A DNA stretch of 28,660 bases from RGIG4608 sp045125655 (GTDB lineage Bacteria; Bacillota; Clostridia; Oscillospirales; CAG-272), in contig JBGVNP010000087.1 of assembly GCA_045125655.1 (NCBI GenBank), positions 1 to 28,660 on the forward strand. Direction: 5' to 3'. Below, piece by piece: positions 1 to 7,159 of the stretch. Positions within the stretch are counted from its first letter, which is position 1. Each line of letters starts with the position of its first letter. The notes under the pieces are model-generated. The model ran no database searches. It saw only the letters and a list, made by a program, of their open reading frames with translations, and was not told the DNA's origin. Position numbers and translations under genes: made by a program.

Positions 1-222
1 AAATATGAGATTTACCAATATCTAAACGGAACTGATATTAACAATATAGAAATTTTATCAAGTAAACAACAACAGAGTCGAGGGATTTACATTGATTCAT
101 TAGTTGACATTGAAACAAAACGGTTGATGGATTGTTTGACAAACCACAAATCCATTGTAAATTCTTCGTTTTTCGACTATTCTGAGTCTTACAGAGATTC
201 TAAAATTGCAGTTTCATTATAA
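1..222 (+). CDS. 3' end of an unknown gene (partial)
   Basis: The reading frame is open from the window edge to a TAA stop at 220-222, giving the last 73 residues of a protein whose start lies outside. The fragment is polar and AT-rich in codon use (ending DSKIAVSL), with no recognisable motif, membrane segment or cysteine pair. It lies 80 bp upstream of the DUF3644 gene on the same strand and may be co-transcribed with it. I do not recognise the family, and with so little sequence no function should be assigned. Confidence 0.55.
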   Translation, partial: KYEIYQYLNGTDINNIEILSSKQQQSRGIYIDSLVDIETKRLMDCLTNHKSIVNSSFFDYSESYRDSKIAVSL

Positions 223-251
223 AAAATTGATGTTATAAAAACAAAAAAAAC

Positions 252-278
252 GCTCAGAGAATGGTACTCTCTGAGCGG
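252..278 (-). terminator. Perfect 10-bp inverted repeat, terminator-like on the - strand
   Basis: CGCTCAGAGA and TCTCTGAGCG are separated by a 7-nt loop. Read on the - strand the stem runs straight into eight T, so it looks like an intrinsic terminator for leftward transcription. On the + strand there is no U tract, yet both flanking genes are on the + strand. It may block antisense transcription arriving through DUF3644 or act as an mRNA hairpin just ahead of its ribosome site. Confidence 0.55.
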
Positions 279-302
279 TGAAAATAGAAAGTGAGGTAAA
301 TA

Positions 303-1271
303 ATGTTAATAAACATAGTAGACAGGCTTTTAGAAAAATCTAAAGAGGCTTTTGTCATGGCTATTGAGGTTTACAATAAGCCAACAATTAAATACAGAGT
401 TGAAGGATTTAGCTTTTTTATTTGTAATGCATGGGAGTTAATGCTAAAAGCACATATGATTAATAAGTTTGGTGAAGATAGTATTTACTATAAGGATAAT
501 AAAGACAGAACGATTACATTAGAAAATTGCCTTCAAAAAGTCATTACAAACGAAAAAGCACCGCTTAGAAGAAATCTTGCAAAGATTATTGAGTTGCGAA
601 ATACAAGTACTCATTTTGTTACGGAAGAGTATGAGATGATATATATACCATTATTTCAAGCTTGTATTTTAAATTTTGTTGAAAAAATGCAGGAGTTTCA
701 TAACATTGATATGACGGAGGTTGTGCCACAGAATTTCCTTACGCTTGCTGTAAGTATGAAGGCTTTAGATGAAAATGTAATTAGAGCAAAATATCCAGAA
801 GAGATCGCCAATAAGATGATTTTAACAGATGAGCAATTAAAACCTATGATAGAGGAAAATAATCAAGGATTTGCGATTAAAATAGAACATTTGCATTTCA
901 TCACAAAAGATAAAAATCAAGCGACTTCGTTTGTTCATGTGGATAAAAATGCAAAAGCTGGTGTAAAGATTATAAAGGAATTGAAAGATCCTAATAATAC
1001 ACATAAATATACAATGAAGACGGCATTAAAAGAGATTAACCGTAGATTACAATCCGCTGGTATTGAAATGGAAATGAATCAATACGTTTTTGGGTTATTT
1101 ACAAAGGTGTATGGCATTAAGGAAAATGAGAAATATTGTTATATACACAAACAATATGCACAACCGTCTTATACATATTCAATGCAAGCTATAGAGTTAA
1201 TAGTTGGGGAGGTCTTAAAAGATCCTAATAATATAGTTAAAAACTTGAAAAAGGCAAAAAAAATAAGCTGA
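303..1271 (+). CDS. DUF3644 family protein with HEPN-like RNxxxH motif
   Basis: This 322-residue protein matches my memory of the DUF3644 family, especially the N-terminal block (IYNKPTIKYRVEGF-like, FFICNAWELMLKA) and ELRNTSTHF near residues 97-105. The string R-N-T-S-T-H fits the RNxxxH (Rx4-6H) signature of HEPN ribonucleases, and the all-helical N-terminal half is compatible with that fold. The C-terminal third is lysine-rich. The start is chosen for GAGG about 8 bases upstream. It lies outside the structural operon, next to the integrase, where phages often carry accessory or defence genes. RNase activity is inferred from the motif only. A small RNA gene with its own promoter sits antisense to its last codons. 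Confidence 0.75.
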   Translation: MLINIVDRLLEKSKEAFVMAIEVYNKPTIKYRVEGFSFFICNAWELMLKAHMINKFGEDSIYYKDNKDRTITLENCLQKVITNEKAPLRRNLAKIIELRNTSTHFVTEEYEMIYIPLFQACILNFVEKMQEFHNIDMTEVVPQNFLTLAVSMKALDENVIRAKYPEEIANKMILTDEQLKPMIEENNQGFAIKIEHLHFITKDKNQATSFVHVDKNAKAGVKIIKELKDPNNTHKYTMKTALKEINRRLQSAGIEMEMNQYVFGLFTKVYGIKENEKYCYIHKQYAQPSYTYSMQAIELIVGEVLKDPNNIVKNLKKAKKIS

Positions 1272-1348
1272 CCCCAGGGGCAAAGGAATTCTCGGTCGAA
1301 ACCTACTCCCATTCGGGAACCCAGCCTTATCCTTCACGAGTTAGCTTA
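1256..1348 (-). ncRNA. Candidate small structured RNA, about 90 nt
   Basis: On the - strand a consensus promoter (1354-1382) is followed at once by a possible transcript. Its 5' end (UAAGCU, 1348-1343) pairs with AGCUUA (1269-1264), which leads directly into eight U (1263-1256). The closing stem continues past one mismatch (ACUC with GGGU). Inside are AAGGA/UCCUU, CCC-GAAU-GGG and GGU-UUCG-ACC with a UUCG tetraloop. No sensible ORF exists. The RNA overlaps the last few codons of DUF3644 in antisense. It fits no RNA family that I can recognise. Promoter, fold and terminator agree on strand, which is why I call it a gene. Confidence 0.6.
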
Positions 1349-1353
1349 CTTAT

Positions 1354-1382
1354 ATTATACAGTGTATTCAAAAGTTTGTCAA
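1354..1382 (-). promoter_or_regulatory. Consensus sigma-A promoter for the small RNA
   Basis: Read on the - strand: TTGACA (1382-1377), 17-bp spacer, TATAAT (1359-1354). Both boxes match consensus perfectly with ideal spacing. The predicted start near 1347-1349 coincides with the 5' arm of the closing stem of the small RNA. Confidence 0.8.
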
Positions 1383-1400
1383 GTATGCAACCAATTACAT

Positions 1401-1439
1401 AAAAAACCGCCCTGCTCCGCTACCAACAGAACAGGACGG
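1401..1439 (-). terminator. Intrinsic terminator, - strand
   Basis: The - strand RNA forms a stem of about 13 bp (CCGUCCUG...CAGGGCGG core with further wobble pairs inside) and then six U at 1406-1401. It stands just upstream of the small-RNA promoter and would insulate it from leftward read-through. Nearly the same CCGUCCUG/CAGGGCGG stem recurs at 21019-21037. Confidence 0.7.
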
Positions 1440-1451
1440 CAACCACACAAC

Positions 1452-1533
1452 GGGTGCGTGGTACGAATATTAAACATCAAATAAATTGTACCACACCCTT
1501 GTAAATTTTGCAATAGAGTTTACAAGGGATTTT
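1452..1533 (+). promoter_or_regulatory. Hairpin pair in the integrase leader (attenuator-like)
   Basis: GGGTGCGTGGTAC (1452-1464) can pair with GTACCACACCC (1488-1498), leaving a two-base bulge. CCCTTGTAAA (1496-1505) pairs perfectly with TTTACAAGGG (1519-1528), which is followed by ATTTTTG, a + strand intrinsic terminator. The two hairpins share the CCC at 1496-1498, so they compete slightly. The terminator lies between any upstream promoter and int. The rest of the 1272-1626 gap holds the small-RNA gene and its signals, and no protein gene. Confidence 0.5.
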
Positions 1534-1626
1534 TGCACTCTTAAATAGATGACCGGGTGATTTACCCACCCATCTTCTTGATGTCAGGAAAATGGTCTTT
1601 AAAAAGAGCAAAAAGGAGGTACATTT

Positions 1627-2772
1627 ATGCCAATTAACAAGGTCTTAGACAAGAACGGCAAGCCTGTTAAGAAAGACGGCAAAGTCAAGTACACCGTTAA
1701 AGTAAACTATGTTGACCAAATGGGCGAATATAAGCAAATCAAGCGTATTGTTTATGGTTCTGATGAAGCTAAGCAGTTAGAAAAGGAACTGACATATAAG
1801 GCTAAAGAAGAAACTATCTCCTCTAAGATGACTGTCAAACAGCTTTACGATGAATACATAGCTGCTAAAAAGCACGAAGTCAGAGAAACCTCCTTGAAGA
1901 AAACAGAACAGGTGTTATCGCTTCATGTTTTGCCGATGTTTGAGAAAACAAAAATAGACAAGCTGAATATTCAGAATTTGCAAAAATGGAAACAAACCAT
2001 AAACGAGGGCGATTATCAAATCAGAACCAAGCAGAATTTTTATAAAGAATTTCGTACATTCCTAAACTATGCTGTAAAAATGGAGTATCTTCCGAAGAAT
2101 CCGCTGCTTAAAGTCGGAAATTTCAAAGCCCCTATGGAACTAAAAAAGGAAATGGATTTCTATACACCCGAAGAATTTCAAAAATTCATCAAAACAGCAA
2201 GGACGTTCGCTGAAGAAAATAACGATATTACATCGTGGAGCTATCACCTATTTTTCTGTATTGCTTATTACACGGGTATGAGAAAAGGCGAAATTTACGC
2301 TTTGACTTGGGCGGATATAAAAGGCAACGAAATACATATTACAAAAAGTCTTACCCAAAAGCTAAAAGGTGGTGACAGAATTACGCCTCCGAAGAACAGA
2401 ACGTCAATACGAACTATCCAAATACCCTCTCCGCTGCAAACGGTACTTGATGAACACAAAGAACGGTGCAAAACACTCGACAGCTACTCAGAAGATGTGT
2501 ATGTTTGTGGAGGCATAAGAGCAATTCGCGATACCTCGGTAGAGAATTGCAATAAAAGGTTTGCTGAGCTTGCCGGGATAAAGAAAATCAGAATACACGA
2601 TTTTAGACACTCCCACGCTTCCCTACTTGCTAACAATGGAATTAACATACAGGAAATCGCACGCAGACTCGGACACGCTGACATCAGTATTACATTACAA
2701 GTATATTCTCACCTTTATCCGAAGGAATCGGAACGGGCATTGACAGTTTTAGATATGGTAAAAATGGAATAA
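1627..2772 (+). CDS. int: Tyrosine-family site-specific integrase
   Basis: This 381-residue recombinase integrates and excises the phage chromosome. The N-terminal 60 residues look like the arm-binding domain of Tn916/phage-type integrases. A SAM-like core-binding domain follows (about 68-165), then the catalytic domain. Active-site residues are visible: Arg219 in TGMRKGE, His324 and Arg327 in HDFRHSH, His350 in LGHADI, and the nucleophile Tyr360 in LQVYSHL. The length is normal and no residue is missing, so it should be active. The start is supported by AGGAGGT 7 bases upstream. Its 3' end faces the candidate attP and the convergent lysis genes. Confidence 0.96.
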   Translation: MPINKVLDKNGKPVKKDGKVKYTVKVNYVDQMGEYKQIKRIVYGSDEAKQLEKELTYKAKEETISSKMTVKQLYDEYIAAKKHEVRETSLKKTEQVLSLHVLPMFEKTKIDKLNIQNLQKWKQTINEGDYQIRTKQNFYKEFRTFLNYAVKMEYLPKNPLLKVGNFKAPMELKKEMDFYTPEEFQKFIKTARTFAEENNDITSWSYHLFFCIAYYTGMRKGEIYALTWADIKGNEIHITKSLTQKLKGGDRITPPKNRTSIRTIQIPSPLQTVLDEHKERCKTLDSYSEDVYVCGGIRAIRDTSVENCNKRFAELAGIKKIRIHDFRHSHASLLANNGINIQEIARRLGHADISITLQVYSHLYPKESERALTVLDMVKME

Positions 2773-2776
2773 ACGG

Positions 2777-3012
2777 GTCCGAAAAAAGTCCGAATAAGTT
2801 AAAACTTGAAATTTTTCGGCTATTCAATAAATAATATAAAAGTATCAAAAAATGGCTTTATAATGGGGTTATTTGATGTTTTGTTGTTATTAGGATAATG
2901 CTTAGAATTAATAGAAAATCTTTCCGATCGTCTCCACCAACCAAGCAAAAATACCAGTATTTAAGCCATTTTTGAGACTTTAAACTTTACAAAGTCCGAA
3001 AAAAGTCCGAAT
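2777..3012. other. Candidate attP region with 19-bp direct repeats
   Basis: GTCCGAAAAAAGTCCGAAT occurs perfectly at 2777-2795 and 2994-3012, and an inverted CCGAAAAA motif occurs at 2812-2819. Between them CCGATCGTCTCCACCAA (2924-2940) resembles the 3' acceptor end of a tRNA or tmRNA gene with its CCA, but no complete tRNA precedes it. Repeats flanking a tRNA-tail core directly after int are the usual look of arm sites around an attP core. The 2773-3075 stretch is AT-rich and I see no gene in it. Confidence 0.5.
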
Positions 3013-3074
3013 TATTTGCAGTATTTTTGGTTTAGACAGTCATTCTTATACGAATGGCTGTTTTCATTTTGTAT

Positions 3075-3113
3075 AAAAAACACCGCCGCAAAGGAAAACT
3101 CCCCTGCGGCGGT
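3075..3113 (-). terminator. Late-operon terminator
   Basis: On the - strand ACCGCCGCA (3113-3105) pairs with TGCGGCGGT (3090-3082) across a loop, followed by six T (3080-3075). It lies just past the holin gene, the last gene of the late operon, and stops leftward transcription before the convergent integrase. Confidence 0.8.
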
Positions 3114-3127
3114 TACTTATTTAATCG

Positions 3128-3565
3128 TTATTTTTTATCAAAATCTTCCTTTGCCACCTTCAAAAGCTTAGCAATCGAGCCGGGCAGACAACGAGGATTT
3201 ATCTGATAGAGATTTTCAGCGATTGAGATAATCTCATTCAGCACTATGTAGCAAGCAACGATTAGAGAAAACGGCATATTTACATCAATTTCGATATGAG
3301 CCGTTACGAATAGAGTCGTTGCAACGTAATCTAAAAAGATACCAAAAGCAAGACCGACAAACAAGGCTATTTTCTTCCAAAAGCCTTGCCAAGCCTTTTG
3401 AGAGCTTAAGCCCTCCCCTGTTGCTTTGGCTTTGATAACTCCCGTTGTGAAGTCCATAACAACGGCGATTGCTACTAAGGCAATAAACAATCCGTATTGT
3501 TCAAAAAACGTAGCCACAAAGCCACAGGCTACGCTTACGAGCCATTTAAAAGTGTTTTCGGTCAT
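3128..3565 (-). CDS. Phage holin (phage_holin_4 / TcdE-like family)
   Basis: This 145-residue membrane protein is expected to form the lesion in the cytoplasmic membrane that times lysis. It has about three hydrophobic segments: roughly residues 7-36, 64-86 and 96-112. The central VMDFTTGVIKAKATGEGLSS stretch and the following KKIALF are typical of the toxin-secretion/phage-lysis holin family. A longer frame exists upstream, but the start at 3565 is chosen for AGGAGGT 8 bases away. It comes after the endolysin, the reverse of the commonest order, and a long hairpin separates the two. The charged C-terminus fits a cytoplasmic tail. Confidence 0.85.
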   Translation of the reverse strand: MTENTFKWLVSVACGFVATFFEQYGLFIALVAIAVVMDFTTGVIKAKATGEGLSSQKAWQGFWKKIALFVGLAFGIFLDYVATTLFVTAHIEIDVNMPFSLIVACYIVLNEIISIAENLYQINPRCLPGSIAKLLKVAKEDFDKK

Positions 3566-3590
3566 AGTTTTATACCTCCTGTTTTTAATC

Positions 3591-3627
3591 GTCCTACGGC
3601 TAAATCTGGTCGAAATAGCCGTAGGAC
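3591..3627. repeat. Perfect 12-bp inverted repeat between endolysin and holin
   Basis: GTCCTACGGCTA (3591-3602) and TAGCCGTAGGAC (3616-3627) are perfectly complementary around a 13-nt loop. Neither strand has a strong U tract afterwards, so it is more likely an mRNA processing or stability hairpin than a terminator. It sits just upstream of the holin ribosome site. Confidence 0.7.
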
Positions 3628-3632
3628 TTTGT

Positions 3633-4493
3633 TTAATCTTTAACGCAAATCTGCACCCTATCAATACCCTTACCACTGATACCTGCGTAAGTGTCCGTAC
3701 TTCCGCCTGTGTCCTTTTTATTTTCCATCCAATCAAGATATGAGGTACTGCCAATCGTGCGAACACGGTACTTTACGGTGCAGTTATCGCCGTAAATTGT
3801 GAGTTTGTCGATACTGCCGTTGCTTAGCTGATGAGTAACTACATTAACGGGTGTGCCGTTAACCGATACTCTGATACCCTTAATCGCCTGACCGTCAATG
3901 CCTGCGTAATCCTCTAAATTCTTTACAGTCGGCAGCCAACCGCTTTCGGTTGTATAGACTTGATATGTAACATCGGGTGTTGATTTTGATGTACTCTGTG
4001 TTGCTTCTGCTGATGTCGTGCCGTCATACTGCGGTCTGATAATACCGATAATCTGCGACTGATAGCGTGTCATCTTTAAGACGTAACCGCCGTTGGAATA
4101 ATTATTGTTTGCGGTGTTGCCCTCAACCGTTGTATAACTTCCGTCTGCGTTTTTGGAGATTATCAGTCCTATGTGGTCGGCAACTCCGTCATTATTCCAA
4201 TCAAATAAAACAATATCTCCGTACTGACCGTTTGACTTTGACACCGTCAGACCCTTGCTCTTACCCCAGTTAAGCACTGTTGGGCAGTATGCGGTTTTTT
4301 CGCCGCCATAAAACAATGCTGACGCACCGCAAAGCCTGAAAATGTCCCAAATGAACGCACAGCACCACGGATAAGCCGAGCCGCTTACCTGTTTGCCGTA
4401 GTAGTCTGTATTGAAAATTACGTTGTTTGTACCGCCGTCATACGTTCCGATGTATGAACAGGCTTTGTCAATAATCTGTTTTGCTGTTGACAT
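3633..4493 (-). CDS. Endolysin, CHAP domain plus ChW-like wall-binding repeats
   Basis: This 286-residue protein should cut host peptidoglycan (amidase or endopeptidase) at lysis. The CHAP domain covers about residues 1-155, with the catalytic cysteine in PWCCAF (Cys44), His107 in VADHIGLI and Asn126 in EGNT as the likely third residue. A Ser/Thr-rich linker (158-173) leads to two related units, about 176-212 and 240-285, each with a conserved tryptophan and YAGIxGxxIxxxxI. These resemble clostridial ChW repeats and probably bind the wall. No signal peptide is seen, so export depends on the holin. The start has AAGGAGG upstream. Bond specificity cannot be read from the sequence. Confidence 0.88.
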   Translation of the reverse strand: MSTAKQIIDKACSYIGTYDGGTNNVIFNTDYYGKQVSGSAYPWCCAFIWDIFRLCGASALFYGGEKTAYCPTVLNWGKSKGLTVSKSNGQYGDIVLFDWNNDGVADHIGLIISKNADGSYTTVEGNTANNNYSNGGYVLKMTRYQSQIIGIIRPQYDGTTSAEATQSTSKSTPDVTYQVYTTESGWLPTVKNLEDYAGIDGQAIKGIRVSVNGTPVNVVTHQLSNGSIDKLTIYGDNCTVKYRVRTIGSTSYLDWMENKKDTGGSTDTYAGISGKGIDRVQICVKD

Positions 4494-4496
4494 AAA

Positions 4497-5213
4497 TTAA
4501 ACCTCCTTACCGTCATCGCTTGGGTCGTACTCCAAGGCGTAGCGTGTGCCAAGTACGATATGCTTATCGCCAAGCTCAATCTTACCAACCGTACCATCTG
4601 AATACGCAAGTCTATACAAATGCTCGCAATCAATAGGTTGAACCATTGATGAGGCATTAAAGAGTTTAGTGCGTGGTACCGCTGACGAGTATAGTGCACT
4701 ATATTGACTGAATGCCTCAGGTGTATCATGTAAACTCGATTGCCAAAAATCTTGTGCAGTACCACTTGTATTCGATATACTTTTTGTGTACACAAGTACA
4801 TTCGGTTCGCCGACAGCAAAAAATCCTGTCAAATAATTATCGGCAAGGATATCAGTTGAAGTTGAATTACTTGATGTACCGATGTTACTGAACACAACAC
4901 CGTATGAGGTACGCACAATATTATATCGACGGTATTCTGACGAAGAACTCACAGTACTGATTTCTGTCACGGTCCCGTCTTTGAAGCCTATTGATATCTT
5001 TGGTGCGTTAGAATCTGTGTAGAGTGTCAGCCACATGCTTTTGTCGCTGTCGAGATATATCTTGTATTGCTCCGCAGTATCGTCTGTGGCTTCGATTGTT
5101 TCAAACGATACGCCGTCAAAGCCTGTAAAAGCCTCAGTAAATTTCTCTTTCATGTGTTCGTAGGCATCCGCTGTCGGTATGCCGTAATATTTGTAAATCT
5201 TGTTAAGTACCAT
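4497..5213 (-). CDS. Unknown phage protein between baseplate and lysis genes
   Basis: I do not recognise this 238-residue protein. It starts with a helical stretch of about 35 residues (KYYGIPTADAYEHMKEKF) followed by a beta-rich, Ser/Thr-rich region with no membrane segment or cysteine motif. Its ATG overlaps the stop of the BppU-like gene by one base, and it is followed after 3 bases by the endolysin, so it is tightly coupled to the end of the tail module. Position and composition suggest a virion or receptor-binding accessory protein, but that is inference. Confidence 0.7.
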   Translation of the reverse strand: MVLNKIYKYYGIPTADAYEHMKEKFTEAFTGFDGVSFETIEATDDTAEQYKIYLDSDKSMWLTLYTDSNAPKISIGFKDGTVTEISTVSSSSEYRRYNIVRTSYGVVFSNIGTSSNSTSTDILADNYLTGFFAVGEPNVLVYTKSISNTSGTAQDFWQSSLHDTPEAFSQYSALYSSAVPRTKLFNASSMVQPIDCEHLYRLAYSDGTVGKIELGDKHIVLGTRYALEYDPSDDGKEV

Positions 5214-6019
5214 TATGTTTCCTCCTCATCTGTTACTTGCTCCGCTGTGCCCGATATTCCTGCCGCTATTGACCCGTCAGATATTGACAGCACTTCTCCG
5301 ACTACTGTGCCGCTACTGCTCTGCGGTATATTCCAAAACTGCAAAATAACCTTATCCCCGACCACCAATGGTTCGTCAAAGATAATCTGATACAGGGCGA
5401 TGCCTGCTTGTATAAGAGTGTAGTCGAAGCCACCTTTTAAGAACATGTTATTTTTCCAAACCGTCAAAGAATTGTGGTACCAATCGGCGTCGAAGGTATA
5501 GCTTGTAATTTCCGCTTGCGGCACGATAGCCTGTTCAATCAGCTCATAATCTCTGTGCAAATTTTTTGTGAAATAAGTAAAGGTTTCGTATTGCTCTTTA
5601 TCAAAGTCACTCAAGCGGTTAAAAATATCCGCACTGCTGACAATCTTAGGAGTATCGCTCGTAACGGCTGACGGCTCGACGGACAGGCAAAACGTGGCTG
5701 TGGACACTTGACCGCTGCTGCTTGTTATCCTCACCTCGCACTTAGATACACCTGCAACAGCCGTCATTGCAGCGGTTATGGTTACAATTACCGCATTATC
5801 CTTGATTGTACACTCATCGCCTACGGCAGTTGCAGTATTGTTAATGCTTGCGTAGAGTAGTGCCGTATCAACACCCGATGTCACCGTCACCGCCTTGCCG
5901 TTATCGTAGAGTTTAATTTTTATTTGGCGTGCTTGGTCGTCGTATTGCTTGACATTAACTGTTTGCAAGCTCCTGTTTTGTATGTAGTCGAGTGCGAGCG
6001 TCGTTATGATTTTATCCAT
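5213..6019 (-). CDS. Baseplate upper protein, BppU-like N-terminal domain
   Basis: Residues about 15-115 follow the BppU/DUF2479 pattern: an extended beta domain with QARQIKIKLYDNGKAV, then a SGVDTALLYASI strand pair and GVSKCEVRITSSSGQVSTATF. This Ig-like module anchors receptor-binding proteins to the distal tail in lactococcal-type siphophages. The C-terminal half (about 140-268) has a short helical connector and a beta-rich part that differs from the reference proteins, so it may be host-specific. It starts one base after Tal ends and has GGAGGTG upstream. Confidence 0.72.
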   Translation of the reverse strand: MDKIITTLALDYIQNRSLQTVNVKQYDDQARQIKIKLYDNGKAVTVTSGVDTALLYASINNTATAVGDECTIKDNAVIVTITAAMTAVAGVSKCEVRITSSSGQVSTATFCLSVEPSAVTSDTPKIVSSADIFNRLSDFDKEQYETFTYFTKNLHRDYELIEQAIVPQAEITSYTFDADWYHNSLTVWKNNMFLKGGFDYTLIQAGIALYQIIFDEPLVVGDKVILQFWNIPQSSSGTVVGEVLSISDGSIAAGISGTAEQVTDEEET

Positions 6020-7159
6020 TTATACACCTCCGATATTTTTATTGCTGAACAAGTCGGCTATTGTTTTTTTGATTGTGCCGAGTTCGATTTTTTTGTACCT
6101 TTCGTTGAGCGAGTCATATTCTGTTTTTACAATCTTAGCCTTTGCCGTCACGTCTAACGGTTCATAATAGATTTGCACCGTGTCGCATAACCGACATGTG
6201 CCGAGATTCCGCAGGGTGTCTGCTACATCTACCGTAATGTTTGACGATATCTCAGTCAATGCCGTTCTGTTTGTGTCGACGTAGCTTTCGGCTAAGGTTT
6301 TTAGTTTAGCTGTTAATTCACTCCAATTCAGCGGAGCACCGCCGTTTGTTGGAGTGATGATTTTATCTTCTGAAAATTTCTCCGAAAAATCATAGGCTAA
6401 TGCTCTTTGATATGACAGCCTGTCATTTTCGAGGTCTATCAAGTTGGTGTTTACAGCCATTTGATAGTCCCTTGCGTTGCCGTCACTATCTTCAACCGAT
6501 AAATAAGCATACGGCAGAAAATGCGTATAGACTGTATTTATATCGCTGTCTTGCCTGTAAGTGCTGATATTCGAGCCGTAACGCAGGCATATACCTGAGT
6601 CCGTACCTCTTGCGGATAGCAATTCAATTTTGAAATTATCGTAATGGTATTCACCGCCGTAGCTGTCCAAAAATGAACCCTCGACACCGCCGAGCATATC
6701 ACCAAGTCGGACAGGTCTGTCTTTACCAGTCGTTACTGTTGCTGAGGTCTTGATATCGGAGTAAAATTCAAACAGATTATCAAACGAAAGCAAGTCGGCG
6801 ATGTCTTCCCACACTTCGAGCGGAGTGCCAGTCGGTGTATAGGCTTCACTTATTACATTGCCATTAGCTATGTACTTGACGTGCTGACCTTTGATTTCTA
6901 TTGCTTTATCGTTTACGGACATCTGATAAATTTCAAATAACTGCGGTTCGTCATGAGGGTTCGCCATAGTTTTTACAAACATGCCGACCGCCACACTTTT
7001 ACTCAGTCTGTCGGTCGGCAATATAGTCATTGATAATTCGTACAGTCCGTTGCGTTCTTCTGTAACAGTACAGGCTATACAATGGTTAAAAAATCCCAAG
7101 CCGTTGTTATCGTTAAAATCTGTTTTTACCGTGTCTGATTTGTAAAGTATCGGTTGCAT
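6020..7159 (-). CDS. Tail tip protein (Tal / phage minor structural protein)
   Basis: This 379-residue protein fits the N-terminal domain family of phage minor structural proteins (Prophage_tail, gp44-like hub). Typical marks are the early ACTVTEERNGLYELSM segment, the FEIYQMSVNDKAIEIKGQHV block and a late TVQIYYEPLDVTAKAKI strand. It would form the trimeric hub at the tail tip below Dit. It lacks the long C-terminal extension with hydrolase or fibre domains seen in some relatives, so here it is a short Tal. It overlaps Dit by one base and has GGAGGAG upstream. Confidence 0.85.
   Translation of the reverse strand: MQPILYKSDTVKTDFNDNNGLGFFNHCIACTVTEERNGLYELSMTILPTDRLSKSVAVGMFVKTMANPHDEPQLFEIYQMSVNDKAIEIKGQHVKYIANGNVISEAYTPTGTPLEVWEDIADLLSFDNLFEFYSDIKTSATVTTGKDRPVRLGDMLGGVEGSFLDSYGGEYHYDNFKIELLSARGTDSGICLRYGSNISTYRQDSDINTVYTHFLPYAYLSVEDSDGNARDYQMAVNTNLIDLENDRLSYQRALAYDFSEKFSEDKIITPTNGGAPLNWSELTAKLKTLAESYVDTNRTALTEISSNITVDVADTLRNLGTCRLCDTVQIYYEPLDVTAKAKIVKTEYDSLNERYKKIELGTIKKTIADLFSNKNIGGV

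Noticed and set aside
1271..1340. Segment resembling the 3' part of 5S rRNA (GGGAGTAGG-like text)
   Set aside because: Only a short stretch is similar and the rest of 5S rRNA is absent; the promoter, closing stem and U tract describe a different small RNA better.
2484..2684. Small - strand frame inside the integrase gene
   Set aside because: It overlaps the catalytic core codons of int, has no ribosome site and no family signal.
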